From the NCBI RefSeq assembly GCF_025809055.1, contig NZ_CP075529.1, positions 2,219,501 to 2,283,500 on the forward strand: 64,000 nt of DNA, in the 5' to 3' direction. Positions 54,001 through 62,328 of the stretch are shown piece after piece. The notes under the pieces are model-generated. The model did no database searches, had not been told where the DNA came from, and saw only the letters and a list, made by a program, of their open reading frames with translations. The translations under genes and the position numbers were made by a program. Position 1 is the first letter of the stretch, and each line of letters begins with the position of its first letter. Source of the stretch: Devosia sp. (lineage in GTDB: Bacteria > Pseudomonadota > Alphaproteobacteria > Rhizobiales > Devosiaceae).

Positions 54001-54681
54001 CAATAGGCGCGACACGACGAGGCCGATGGCCCCCATGACCAGCAGCAGCACGCCAGCCATGGCCGCAAGTCCAGGCAGAGCTTCGCGTGCGGCGGCATCG
54101 GCCAGCGACGCATCCTTGCCAACCCAGAAAGCACCCAGAAGCGTTCCATCCAGCTTGTATATCGGATGGGCGGCCGCGTTGAACGTCTTACCCTCAAGCG
54201 CCATCTCGCCGAAATAGGCCTGACCGGCATTGAGCGCCACCGCCGGCGCATCGGCCGGATCAAGCACGAAGTCGATCACCCGTTTGCCGTCGTCGGTTTC
54301 AAAACTCGTGGACTTGGCGATGAACCGGCCCTCGGCATCGAGGCTGAACACAATGGTTTCGCCGCCCGTAACCCGGGTTACCGAGTCGACCGCGCCGGTA
54401 TCGTAGAAGTTCGGAATGGAATAGGTCGTGAAGCTGACAATGCTGCCATCGTCCTCGTTCCAGGTCAGAACCGATCCGGACAGGCGCTTTTCATAAACTG
54501 TAGCCGCCGTCTTGAGATCGGCGTCCTGCTGGGCGATGGCCTGACCCACGGCCTGTCCCCGCAGGCTGAAATAGGTGCTTACGCTATAGGCTATGACGGT
54601 TACGCCAATACTGGCCAGCATCAATACCGCAATGGCGGCCGTCAGCCGCACATGTCGCAAGCCTGCAAAGATAGTCATCAT
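52627..54681 (-). CDS. Methyl-accepting chemotaxis protein, Cache sensor, twin of the next gene (copy 1)
   Basis: 684 residues. Helix 1 about 10-35, Cache-type sensor about 38-190 (ETIVFSLDAEGRFIAKSTSFETDDGKRV; GQAYFGEMALEGKTF; LLGAFWVGKDASLAD), helix 2 about 200-225, then HAMP (TRPIPQLAGAMDAIAEGQYETDVPYTELGNEVGGMARAVEVF), second HAMP region, signalling tip IIGMIDDIAFQTNLLALNASVEAARAG, and tail DWDEF. From residue 228 to the end the DNA is almost identical to the neighbouring receptor, while the first 227 residues differ strongly. Start at 54681 (MMTIF) after a GGGGGGA site; a start at 54723 is less likely. Confidence 0.95.
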   Translation of the reverse strand: MMTIFAGLRHVRLTAAIAVLMLASIGVTVIAYSVSTYFSLRGQAVGQAIAQQDADLKTAATVYEKRLSGSVLTWNEDDGSIVSFTTYSIPNFYDTGAVDSVTRVTGGETIVFSLDAEGRFIAKSTSFETDDGKRVIDFVLDPADAPAVALNAGQAYFGEMALEGKTFNAAAHPIYKLDGTLLGAFWVGKDASLADAAAREALPGLAAMAGVLLLVMGAIGLVVSRLLTRPIPQLAGAMDAIAEGQYETDVPYTELGNEVGGMARAVEVFRQNGLRVSQMTEAEAARIVADQENRKRMMSELQSAFGEVVDAAVAGDFSRRVTAEFPDPELNALAGGVNNLVTTFNRGVDEIGGVLGAMANTDLTQRMTGDYEGAFAKLKADTNAVADKLSEVVMQLRHTSGSLKVATGEILSGANDLSERTTRQAATIEETSAAMEQLASTVLRNAERAREASANASQVTRTAEDGGKVMDAANQAMERITSSSSKISNIIGMIDDIAFQTNLLALNASVEAARAGEAGKGFAVVAVEVRRLAQSAAQASSEVKALIEQSAGEVTSGSKLVGEAAGKLGSMLASIRENTASMEAIANDSREQASAIEEVSAAVRTMDEMTQHNAALVEETNAAIEQTEAQAIELDRIVDVFRVEATSAAPAGQGVQAQQEKLRAAGPSLQSRGNAALAPDWDEF

Positions 54682-54777
54682 TCCCCCCAACTCCGGCCCT
54701 GTGGCTGCTCGATCCTCTGCCACGATATACCGGAGCGCTTAACGCAAGCTTGCTCTTGTATGGTAGTTGTCTGGGTA

Positions 54778-54805
54778 CGAAAAAAGGGGCGCCGTCAGGC
54801 GCCCC
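54778..54805 (-). terminator. Terminator of the receptor gene at 54816-56870
   Basis: GGGGCGCC (54786-54793) and GGCGCCCC (54798-54805) form a perfect 8-bp stem with loop GTCA, followed on the minus strand by TTTTTT. This lies outside the duplicated block, so each twin has its own terminator. Confidence 0.85.
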
Positions 54806-54813
54806 ATGTTTCT

Positions 54814-56189
54814 GCTCAGAACTCGTCCCAGTCCGGAGCGAGGGCGGCATTGCCTCGGCTTTGCAGACTGGGTCCGGCGGCCCGCAGCTTTTCCTGCTGT
54901 GCCTGCACGCCCTGACCGGCCGGGGCCGCACTTGTCGCTTCCACCCGGAACACATCCACGATGCGGTCCAGTTCGATCGCCTGTGCCTCGGTCTGCTCGA
55001 TGGCCGCATTGGTCTCTTCAACCAGCGCCGCATTGTGCTGGGTCATCTCGTCCATGGTCCGAACCGCCGCCGAGACCTCCTCGATCGCCGAGGCCTGCTC
55101 GCGGCTGTCATTGGCAATGGCTTCCATCGAGGCGGTATTTTCGCGGATCGAGGCCAGCATCGAGCCGAGCTTGCCGGCCGCTTCCCCAACCAGCTTGGAG
55201 CCGGAGGTCACTTCCCCGGCGCTCTGTTCGATCAGCGCCTTGACCTCGGAAGAGGCCTGCGCCGCCGACTGCGCCAGGCGCCGCACTTCCACCGCCACAA
55301 CCGCAAAGCCCTTGCCCGCTTCCCCGGCGCGCGCCGCTTCCACCGACGCATTGAGCGCCAGAAGGTTGGTCTGGAAGGCGATGTCGTCGATCATGCCGAT
55401 AATGTTGGAGATCTTGGACGAGGACGAGGTGATCCGCTCCATCGCCTGATTGGCCGCATCCATGACCTTGCCGCCATCCTCTGCGGTCCGGGTCACCTGG
55501 CTGGCATTGGCGCTGGCCTCGCGGGCCCGCTCCGCATTGCGCAGAACAGTGGATGCCAGCTGCTCCATGGCCGCAGACGTCTCCTCGATGGTCGCTGCCT
55601 GCCGCGTGGTGCGCTCGGACAGGTCATTGGCGCCCGACAGGATCTCGCCCGTCGCCACCTTGAGCGAACCAGAAGTGTGGCGCAGTTGCATGACCACTTC
55701 GCTCAGCTTGTCGGCCACCGCATTGGTATCGGCCTTGAGCTTGGCAAAGGCGCCTTCGTAGTCCCCGGTCATCCGTTGTGTCAGGTCGGTATTGGCCATG
55801 GCACCCAGCACCCCGCCAATCTCGTCGACACCGCGATTGAAGGTGGTGACAAGATTGTTGACGCCGCCGGCCAGGGCATTGAGTTCGGGATCGGGGAACT
55901 CGGCGGTGACCCGGCGGGAGAAGTCGCCGGCAACGGCGGCATCCACCACCTCGCCGAACGCACTCTGCAACTCGCTCATCATCCGCTTGCGGTTTTCCTG
56001 ATCAGCCACGATCCGGGCCGCTTCCGCTTCCGTCATCTGGCTCACGCGCAACCCGTTCTGCCGGAACACCTCCACCGCACGCGCCATGCCGCCAACTTCG
56101 TTGCCCAGCTCCGTATAGGGCACATCCGTCTCGTACTGACCCTCCGCAATCGCATCCATCGCACCTGCCAATTGTGGAATTGGACGGGT
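54814..56189. repeat. Near-identical duplicated block, copy 2
   Basis: Partner of 52625-54000. Homology stops abruptly at both ends: two bases before the stop codon on one side and at the end of transmembrane helix 2 (codons for TRPIP) on the other. Confidence 0.92.
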
Positions 56190-56870
56190 GATGACGCGAG
56201 AGGCGATGAAGCCGATAATGCCCATGGCGGCAGTGACAGCAAGTCCGGCAATGGCGATCAAGCCCAGCACGCTGTTGGCTGCAGCTTCGACCTGGCTCAT
56301 CGGCGTCCCGACGAATATGGCGCCCATGATCTCGCCGCTCATCTTCTCGATGGGCTGCAGGGCGGCGTAGTAAGCAACACCCTTGATGTCGATGGGGCCC
56401 AGATAAGGTTCACCGGCCATGACGGTCTCGAAGGCCGCGCTGTCGGGCCCGAGGACCAGGTCGGACATCCGCGTGCCATCCTCGGCCAGAAGGCTGGTGG
56501 TCTTGACCAGCATGGTGCCGCTGGCGCTGTCGATCACATAGATCGATGCATCCTGCTTGGTCACGCGTGTAACGGAGTCGATGATCTCGGTGTCGTAGAA
56601 GGGCGGAATGGCCCAGCTCTGGAAGGCTTCGATGCTGCCGCCTTCGCCCCATTTGAGCACCGAACCGGAAATGCGGCGTTCCAGGATGGTGGCGGCAACG
56701 CCCACATTGGTCGCCTGTTGCGTATTGCTGTCGGCCATCGCCCGCGCGTGCAGGTTGAGATAGATCGTGGCGGACACGATCGCGATCGAGCCGATGATGG
56801 TGCCCAGCACCAGAACCAGAATAGTGGTGGTCATGCGGACATTGCCGAGCATGCGCGCCAGCGTCTTCAT
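54816..56870 (-). CDS. Methyl-accepting chemotaxis protein, Cache sensor, twin of the previous gene (copy 2)
   Basis: 684 residues, the same length as its twin. Helix 1 about 12-36 (TTTILVLVLGTIIGSIAIVSATIYL), Cache sensor about 40-190 (ASIYVIDSASGTMLVKTTSLLAEDGTRM; GEPYLGPIDIKGVAYYAALQPI; IMGAIFVGTPMSQ), helix 2 about 196-222. From TRPIPQ on, the protein is identical to the twin as far as I can see, ending DWDEF. The start at 56870 is set by a GGGGGGAA site; the frame is open to 57095. The sensor differs, so it likely detects another ligand while signalling identically. Confidence 0.95.
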   Translation of the reverse strand: MKTLARMLGNVRMTTTILVLVLGTIIGSIAIVSATIYLNLHARAMADSNTQQATNVGVAATILERRISGSVLKWGEGGSIEAFQSWAIPPFYDTEIIDSVTRVTKQDASIYVIDSASGTMLVKTTSLLAEDGTRMSDLVLGPDSAAFETVMAGEPYLGPIDIKGVAYYAALQPIEKMSGEIMGAIFVGTPMSQVEAAANSVLGLIAIAGLAVTAAMGIIGFIASRVITRPIPQLAGAMDAIAEGQYETDVPYTELGNEVGGMARAVEVFRQNGLRVSQMTEAEAARIVADQENRKRMMSELQSAFGEVVDAAVAGDFSRRVTAEFPDPELNALAGGVNNLVTTFNRGVDEIGGVLGAMANTDLTQRMTGDYEGAFAKLKADTNAVADKLSEVVMQLRHTSGSLKVATGEILSGANDLSERTTRQAATIEETSAAMEQLASTVLRNAERAREASANASQVTRTAEDGGKVMDAANQAMERITSSSSKISNIIGMIDDIAFQTNLLALNASVEAARAGEAGKGFAVVAVEVRRLAQSAAQASSEVKALIEQSAGEVTSGSKLVGEAAGKLGSMLASIRENTASMEAIANDSREQASAIEEVSAAVRTMDEMTQHNAALVEETNAAIEQTEAQAIELDRIVDVFRVEATSAAPAGQGVQAQQEKLRAAGPSLQSRGNAALAPDWDEF

Positions 56871-57125
56871 GGAAGTTCCCCCCGAACAGTCGGATGCGCC
56901 GGAGGAGCCCATCCTCTGGCCGATATGAGGGAAGACGCTAATGGTAAACCGGTTACTGAAAGTTGTACGGAAATCCACGCAATCGATTTCGGAAGCTCGA
57001 AATCTGATCACCTTCGCACTTTTTCGCGTCAAGCTGCCGGATTTTTGCGCATCGACGGCCTTGCCAACCCCAGGTCCGACGGACCCGTTGATCAATCGGC
57101 GCCGCCATTTTCAGGCGAAACAACA
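56871..57125. other. Intergenic region upstream of the second twin receptor
   Basis: About 255 bp with no supported gene. It should contain the promoter of the receptor gene at 56870 on the minus strand. TTGACG occurs near 57030 on that strand, but no convincing -10 was found. An open frame on the plus strand here continues antisense to the next receptor and is not credible. Confidence 0.35.
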
Positions 57126-57147
57126 AGGGGCGCACAGTGGCGCCCCT
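57126..57147 (-). terminator. Terminator of the receptor gene at 57166-59691
   Basis: AGGGGCGC (57126-57133) and GCGCCCCT (57140-57147) form a perfect 8-bp stem, followed on the minus strand by TTGTTGTTT. Confidence 0.75.
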
Positions 57148-57165
57148 GCCCCGAAATCGCGTGGA

Positions 57166-59691
57166 TCAGAATTCGCTCCAGTCTGCATCCACCGCGGCAT
57201 TGCCCCGCGACAGATAGGACTTGGCGGCGCTGGTCAGTTTCGATTGAAGTCCGCGCGCGCCGGCAGCCATCGTCTTGATCGGGCCGGCTGGTGCCTCCGG
57301 CGGCCGGGCGGCAGTGGCCTGGCCCGGTTCCAGGGCGAAGATATCGACGATGCGGTCGAGCTGGCTTGCCTGAGCCTCGGTCTGCTCGATGGCGGCATTC
57401 ATCTCTTCGACCAGAGCGGCATTGTGCTGGGTCATCTCGTCCATGGTGCGGACGGCCGTGTTGACCTCTTCGATCGAGGCAGCCTGCTCGCGGCTTTCGC
57501 GGGCAATGCCATTCATCAGTTCGCTCGACGAGCGGGCCGAATCGAGGATTTCCTGCAACCGCGACGCGGCGTCGGCCACGAGGCGCGAGCCGCCCCGGAC
57601 CTCGTCAGAGCTTTGCTCGATCAGAGCCTTGACGTCCGAAGATGCCTGCGCGGCAGATTGTGCCAGACGCCGCACTTCCACCGCGACCACGGCAAAACCC
57701 TTGCCCGCCTCGCCGGCGCGCGCCGCTTCCACCGAGGCATTGAGGGCCAGGAGATTGGTCTGGAAGGCAATGTCGTCGATCATGCCGATAATGTTGGAAA
57801 TCTTGGACGAAGACGCCGTTATGCGCTCCATCGCTTCGGTCGCCTGGCCCATGACCTGTCCGCCGGTTTCGGCCGTCTGCGTCACGCCGGTTGCCACCGT
57901 GCTGGCTTCCCGCGCCCGGTCGGCATTCTGCAAAACCGTCGAGGCCAATTGCTCCATGGCGGCCGACGTTTCCTCGATGGTGGCGGCTTGCTTGGTGGTA
58001 CGTTCGGACAGATCATTGGCGCCCGACAGGATCTCCCCGGTCGCTACCTTGAGCAGGCCGGAGGTTTCGCGCAACTGACCAACGATATCGGTCAGTTTGT
58101 CGGCCACCGCGTTGGTGTCGGCCTTGAGGCGGGCAAAGGCACCCTGATAGTCGCCCTGCATGCGATGGGTGAGGTCGGTCCGCGCCAGTGACGCCAGCAC
58201 CGAACCGGTCTCCGAAATCCCGCGATCCACCGTTTCCACCAGACCATTGACCGAGCGGGCCAGGGTATTGAGTTCGTCGTCGGGGAATTCGGTATCCACG
58301 CGCCGCGAAAAGTCCCCGGCAATGGCGGCATCAACCACCTGCCCGAAGGCGCGTTGCAGGTCCTGCATCATGGCGGCGCGTTCGGCTTGCGTGGCGACAA
58401 TTCGGGCCGCCTCGGCCTCTGTCATTTCCGCGACCTTGAGACCGTTCTCACGGAACACCTCGACCGCCCGGGCCATGGCGCCGATCTCATCATGGCGCCC
58501 CGCGCCCTTGACCTCGGCCGACAGGTCACCGCTTGCCAGCGTCTCCATAGTCTGGGTCAAACGGCCGATCGGGCGGCTGATCGATCGCGCGAAAATCAGG
58601 CTGACCACGGCGGCGATCGCCAGAAGGATGGCCCCCACCATGATCGTCATATTGCGCATGCTGACGACCGGGGCAAAGGCCTCCTCTTCCGGCTGCACTG
58701 CGGTGACAGCCCAGGTGACATCGCCGACGCTGACAGGCTGCGCCCGCACCACCATGGGAGCGCCGCGGTAATCGGTGGAAATGCCCTCGCCCGAAACACC
58801 CGAAAATGCCCCCGCAACCACCTCAGAGGTGAGAGTTGTCGTCAACACGTCAGCTTCTTCGGTCCGCGGGGATTCGCTGCGCAGTAAACCATCCTGGCCA
58901 ACCACGACAACTTCCCCGCTCTGGCCCATGCCGGCCAGGCTGGACACGCGAGCACTCATGGCCTCCGGCGAAATCGCCAGCACCATGACGCCGGTCTTTT
59001 CGTCCTTGTCATAGACCGGCATGGCCATGAAGCTCTCCGGTATTCCGGACATGGCATAAAGACTGAAATCGATGAAGGCGGCAGAGCCGTCGGGCAGGTC
59101 CTTGGCGGCGGCAAAGGCCTGGCCCAGGCCGGATGCGGCCATGTCAGCATCGCTCACCACATTGGTCACGAAATCGGGGTTCTTGACCACCGAATAGACG
59201 ACGTCGCCTGCGGCCGAAATCATCAGGACGTCTGAATAGCCGCGTTCGAGCTTGAGGGTCCGGAAACCGGGGTGGTAGCGCTTGTGTACCGGATCATAGC
59301 TCGCGCCCATGGCGCCGACGCTGTCGACCGCGGCGCGATCTTCCTTGTTGGGACTATCGGTGACATAGGCGGTCTGCAATTGCAGCGCGGCTCGTTCCTT
59401 GAGGCCCATGCGCAACTCGTCCAGGGCGCGCGTCAAATTCTTCATCGCCGTCACCGTGTCGGACCGCTGGACGAAGAGCCTGAGGTCAACCTCGGCGCTT
59501 GAAAAGTAATCGACGACTTGGGACGAGGCCGTGTTCAGCGATGCCTGCATCGACTGGTCACGCTGTTCCTGCACCGTATTGAGGCCAATGAAATAGCTGG
59601 CAATGCCGACGCCTGCGCTGACCACCAGGGCCGAGCCGACAAGCGCCAGTGGCAGCTTCTGGGCAATCTTGAGGTGCGGAAACAACTTCAT
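57166..59691 (-). CDS. Methyl-accepting chemotaxis protein with large dCache-type sensor
   Basis: 841 residues. Helix 1 about 14-36, a periplasmic region of about 350 residues in dCache style (SDVLMISAAGDVVYSVVKNPDFVTNVV; FMAMPVYDKDEKTGVMVLAISPEAM; SGEVVVVGQDGLLRSESPR; AQPVSVGDVTWAVTAVQPEEEAFAP), helix 2 about 385-408, HAMP (SISRPIGRLTQTMETLASGDLSAEVKG), second HAMP region, signalling tip IIGMIDDIAFQTNLLALNASVEAARAG and tail DWSEF. dCache sensors commonly bind amino acids; here unknown. Start 59691 fits helix 1; upstream codons are not family-like. Signalling half closely resembles the twins but is clearly diverged at DNA level. Confidence 0.95.
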   Translation of the reverse strand: MKLFPHLKIAQKLPLALVGSALVVSAGVGIASYFIGLNTVQEQRDQSMQASLNTASSQVVDYFSSAEVDLRLFVQRSDTVTAMKNLTRALDELRMGLKERAALQLQTAYVTDSPNKEDRAAVDSVGAMGASYDPVHKRYHPGFRTLKLERGYSDVLMISAAGDVVYSVVKNPDFVTNVVSDADMAASGLGQAFAAAKDLPDGSAAFIDFSLYAMSGIPESFMAMPVYDKDEKTGVMVLAISPEAMSARVSSLAGMGQSGEVVVVGQDGLLRSESPRTEEADVLTTTLTSEVVAGAFSGVSGEGISTDYRGAPMVVRAQPVSVGDVTWAVTAVQPEEEAFAPVVSMRNMTIMVGAILLAIAAVVSLIFARSISRPIGRLTQTMETLASGDLSAEVKGAGRHDEIGAMARAVEVFRENGLKVAEMTEAEAARIVATQAERAAMMQDLQRAFGQVVDAAIAGDFSRRVDTEFPDDELNTLARSVNGLVETVDRGISETGSVLASLARTDLTHRMQGDYQGAFARLKADTNAVADKLTDIVGQLRETSGLLKVATGEILSGANDLSERTTKQAATIEETSAAMEQLASTVLQNADRAREASTVATGVTQTAETGGQVMGQATEAMERITASSSKISNIIGMIDDIAFQTNLLALNASVEAARAGEAGKGFAVVAVEVRRLAQSAAQASSDVKALIEQSSDEVRGGSRLVADAASRLQEILDSARSSSELMNGIARESREQAASIEEVNTAVRTMDEMTQHNAALVEEMNAAIEQTEAQASQLDRIVDIFALEPGQATAARPPEAPAGPIKTMAAGARGLQSKLTSAAKSYLSRGNAAVDADWSEF

Positions 59692-59865
59692 GAACAGGTA
59701 CCTTCCTCGACACCGCGCCCCATGCCGGAAATCAGCCGGTCCTCTGCGCGCGGGCTCCCCCCACTGACCATGACGGTCAAAGTTCCGGAAACGATACACT
59801 TGGCCGATTAACCAATCCCTACGGGATGATACCGAGGCGCTGGCAAGACGTTATCTGCAAACGAA

Positions 59866-59891
59866 AACACCCCCGCCGATGCGAGGGTGTT
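59866..59891 (-). terminator. Terminator after cheY
   Basis: AACACCC-C-CGC (59866-59876) pairs with GCG-A-GGGTGTT (59881-59891) with one mismatch and loop CGAT; TTTT follows on the minus strand. It separates cheY from the dCache receptor gene, which is transcribed on its own. Confidence 0.75.
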
Positions 59892-59912
59892 GCGAGTCTC
59901 GCGAACTGGAAA

Positions 59913-60302
59913 TCAGGAAAGCGCGCCAATCACCGCCTCGATACGCTTCTTCATGGTGGAAGCGTCGAATGGCTTGATGATGTAATTGTTCACCCCGAAG
60001 GATATGGCTTCCTTGACCTGTTCCTTGTCGGAACGGCCGGTGGCCATGATGAATGGCATGTGCTGGGTGCGCGGGTGCTTGCGGATGACCTTGAGCAGCG
60101 TCAGCCCGTCGATGTCTTCCATGTTCCAGTCGGAAATGATGAGGTCGACATTGGATTTTTCGAGCTTGCCCAGGGCATCGCGGCCCGACTTGGCTTCAAG
60201 GATGTCCTTGAACCCGAGCTGGGTGAGGATGTACTTGCAGATGCCGCGCATGGACTGCTGGTCATCAACGACGAGAACGCTGACTGCGCTTGCTTTTGGC
60301 AT
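59913..60302 (-). CDS. cheY: Chemotaxis response regulator CheY
   Basis: 129-residue single receiver domain. Acidic pocket Asp13/Asp14 (VVDDQQSMRG), phospho-acceptor Asp58 (ISDWNMEDIDG), Thr88 (IMATGRSDKE) and Lys110 (NNYIIKPFDA) are all in place. DWNM after the acceptor site and the FDAST end are typical of CheY. It lies downstream of cheB by 110 bp. When phosphorylated it would control the flagellar motor or act as a phosphate sink, as in other alphaproteobacteria with two CheYs. Confidence 0.93.
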   Translation of the reverse strand: MPKASAVSVLVVDDQQSMRGICKYILTQLGFKDILEAKSGRDALGKLEKSNVDLIISDWNMEDIDGLTLLKVIRKHPRTQHMPFIMATGRSDKEQVKEAISFGVNNYIIKPFDASTMKKRIEAVIGALS

Positions 60303-60412
60303 GTTCGTTCTTACCCTTTACGCGCCGCCGCTGACTTGGCCCGCCTGAGCGAAATCTATCAGTCCAAGCGTTACAATTCTCTCAATCCGGCCATCGGCAT
60401 CCGCACGATCGC

Positions 60413-61459
60413 TCATGCGGCCGACTTCAGTTTCACCAATGCGCTGGCGAGCCGCGCCGCCACCTGCTCGATGGCAGCCTGCTCGACCACGGCCCCTTCC
60501 TCGAAGGCCACGCGCGGCATGCCATAGACCAGCGCCGAAGCCTGGCTCTGTCCGATCGTATGGGCTCCCGCTTCGCGCATGAGCTTGAGGCCGCGTGCGC
60601 CATCGCGGCCCATGCCGGTCAGGATCGCACCGACCGCCAGCGGACCCACGGTGCGCGCCACGGACTCGAACAGCACATCGACGCTGGGCCTATGGCCGCT
60701 GGTCAACTCGTCCTGCTGCAGACGACACTTGAGTTGGCCCGAAGACCGCTCGACGCGCAGATGATAATCGCCACGCGCCACATAGGCGTGCCCCGGCTGC
60801 AACGGCATACGATCTTCGGCTTCCACGACCTTGATGGCACTGAGTTCATCCAGGCGCGCGGCAAAGCGCCCGGTGAAACCGGCCGGCATATGCTGGGCAA
60901 TGACAATGGGCGGGCAATCGGTAGGAATGCTGGTCAGAACGGTCCGGATGGCTTCGACACCACCGGTGGAGGCACCGATGGCGATCAGGGCGCCATCGGG
61001 GGCGGCCGCGCTGCGCACCGGCACCTTGGGCTGTTCGACCCGGCTGGCCCTGGCGCGCACATCCGAGCGCGCCGCGGCGCGGATTTTTTCGCGCAGGCCG
61101 ACGCCGAAGGCATCCAGCCCGCCCTCGAACTCGGCGCTCGGCTTGGCGACGAAGTCGACGGCGCCCAGTTCCAGCGCCAGGAGCGTTTCGCTGGCCCCCT
61201 TTTTGGTCAGGGTCGACACCATGACCACCGGCGTCGGCCGCAGCCGCATCAGCCGTTCGAGAAAGGCCAGCCCGTTCATGTTGGGCATTTCAATATCGAG
61301 CGTCACCACGTCCGGGTTCAGCGACTTGATCTTTTCGCGTGCATCGATCGGATCGGTCGCCGTGCCCACCACGCTGATATCGCCATCACGGGTGAGAATG
61401 CGCGCCAGGACTTCGCGGATGAGCGCCGAGTCATCGACGATCAGGACCTTGATGCTCAT
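60413..61459 (-). CDS. cheB: Chemotaxis protein-glutamate methylesterase CheB
   Basis: 348 residues. Receiver domain with phospho-acceptor Asp55 (LDIEMPNMNG), linker about 125-155, and methylesterase domain with the triad Ser164 (GASTGGVEAI), His190 (AQHMPAGFTGRFA) and Asp286 (GMGRDGARG); these positions coincide with the E. coli enzyme numbering as I recall it. CheB removes methyl groups from receptors and can deamidate glutamines. It overlaps the cheR stop by 4 bp, so the adaptation pair is co-translated. Confidence 0.96.
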   Translation of the reverse strand: MSIKVLIVDDSALIREVLARILTRDGDISVVGTATDPIDAREKIKSLNPDVVTLDIEMPNMNGLAFLERLMRLRPTPVVMVSTLTKKGASETLLALELGAVDFVAKPSAEFEGGLDAFGVGLREKIRAAARSDVRARASRVEQPKVPVRSAAAPDGALIAIGASTGGVEAIRTVLTSIPTDCPPIVIAQHMPAGFTGRFAARLDELSAIKVVEAEDRMPLQPGHAYVARGDYHLRVERSSGQLKCRLQQDELTSGHRPSVDVLFESVARTVGPLAVGAILTGMGRDGARGLKLMREAGAHTIGQSQASALVYGMPRVAFEEGAVVEQAAIEQVAARLASALVKLKSAA

Positions 61460-62301
61460 GCTGCAACTCGTTTGTTCGGTGTTTCGCGCATCTGGTAGAT
61501 CGTCTTGCCGACGAGGCGGAAGGCATCACCCCCCGAACCCAGGTTTTCCGAATGGCCGATATAGAGGAAGCCTTCGGGCGCGACCATTTTGGCGAAGCGG
61601 CCAAAGACTTCGCCCTGTGTCTGCTTGTCGAAATAAATCGCCACGTTCCGACAGAAGATGGCGTCGAACGGGCCCTTCATCGGCCAGGGGCCAATAAGGT
61701 TGAGCGGCTTGAAGGCGACAATTTCGCGTGCTGCCGCCGGCACCCTTATGGTGCCATCGGCCTGACGTTCGAACGGCCTGGCACGATCGGCGCTCAACCC
61801 GCTGAGTTCGCTTTGCGGATATATGCCCTGGGCGGCACGCGCGATCACTGCCGTATCGATATCGGTGGCCAGAATTTTGAAATCCCAGCGCTTGAGTTCC
61901 GGGAAAGCGTCCAGGAGGTCAAGGGCGATTGTATAGGGTTCCTGGCCCGTCGAGCATCCGGCGGACCACAGGCGCAGCCGCGAACCTCGCGGCTTGCCGG
62001 CAATCAAGCTGGCCACATGGGTCCGCAGATGGTCGAAATGGTGATCCTCGCGATAGAAGCGGGTGAGATTGGTGGTCAGCGCATTGACGAAGTCCTGCCC
62101 GTCCTTGCTCGATCCCCCGCGTTCGAGAAAGTCGACATAGGCATCGAAGCTGGGCAGATTGAGCGCGCGCACGATCTTGCTCAGACGCGACACGACCAGG
62201 GTGCGTTTTGCATTGCTGAGTGAAATTCCGGCGACGTCGTAGACACGCGCCTTGATGCGCGTGAACTCCCGCTCGCTCAGGGTGTACTCCCCCTGTTCCA
62301 T
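61456..62301 (-). CDS. cheR: Chemotaxis protein methyltransferase CheR
   Basis: 281 residues. N-terminal CheR_N helical domain (about 5-70), then the methyltransferase with NALTTNLTRFYREDHHFDHL, SAM-binding LRLWSAGCSTGQEPYTIALDL, ILATDIDTAVIARAAQGIYP, and FDAIFCRNVAIYFDKQTQ. The beta-subdomain (between about 155 and 195), which binds receptor pentapeptide tails in E. coli, is present in outline; this fits the W-x-E-F tails of the four nearby receptors. Overlaps cheB by 4 bp; 27 bp after the receptor-like gene. Confidence 0.95.
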   Translation of the reverse strand: MEQGEYTLSEREFTRIKARVYDVAGISLSNAKRTLVVSRLSKIVRALNLPSFDAYVDFLERGGSSKDGQDFVNALTTNLTRFYREDHHFDHLRTHVASLIAGKPRGSRLRLWSAGCSTGQEPYTIALDLLDAFPELKRWDFKILATDIDTAVIARAAQGIYPQSELSGLSADRARPFERQADGTIRVPAAAREIVAFKPLNLIGPWPMKGPFDAIFCRNVAIYFDKQTQGEVFGRFAKMVAPEGFLYIGHSENLGSGGDAFRLVGKTIYQMRETPNKRVAA

Positions 62302-62328
62302 GCGACCTTCCCCTTCTGTGTCGGCCGA

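Noticed and set aside
56871..57095. N-terminal extension of the second twin receptor
   Set aside because: It would precede the natural signal-anchor helix with 75 unrelated residues, and a strong ribosome binding site lies before the ATG at 56870.
54750..57278. Plus-strand open frame of 842 codons antisense to a chemoreceptor
   Set aside because: Same codon-bias effect; a shorter version occurs at the duplicated block 52036-54006. Composition is not protein-like and the minus-strand receptors are complete.
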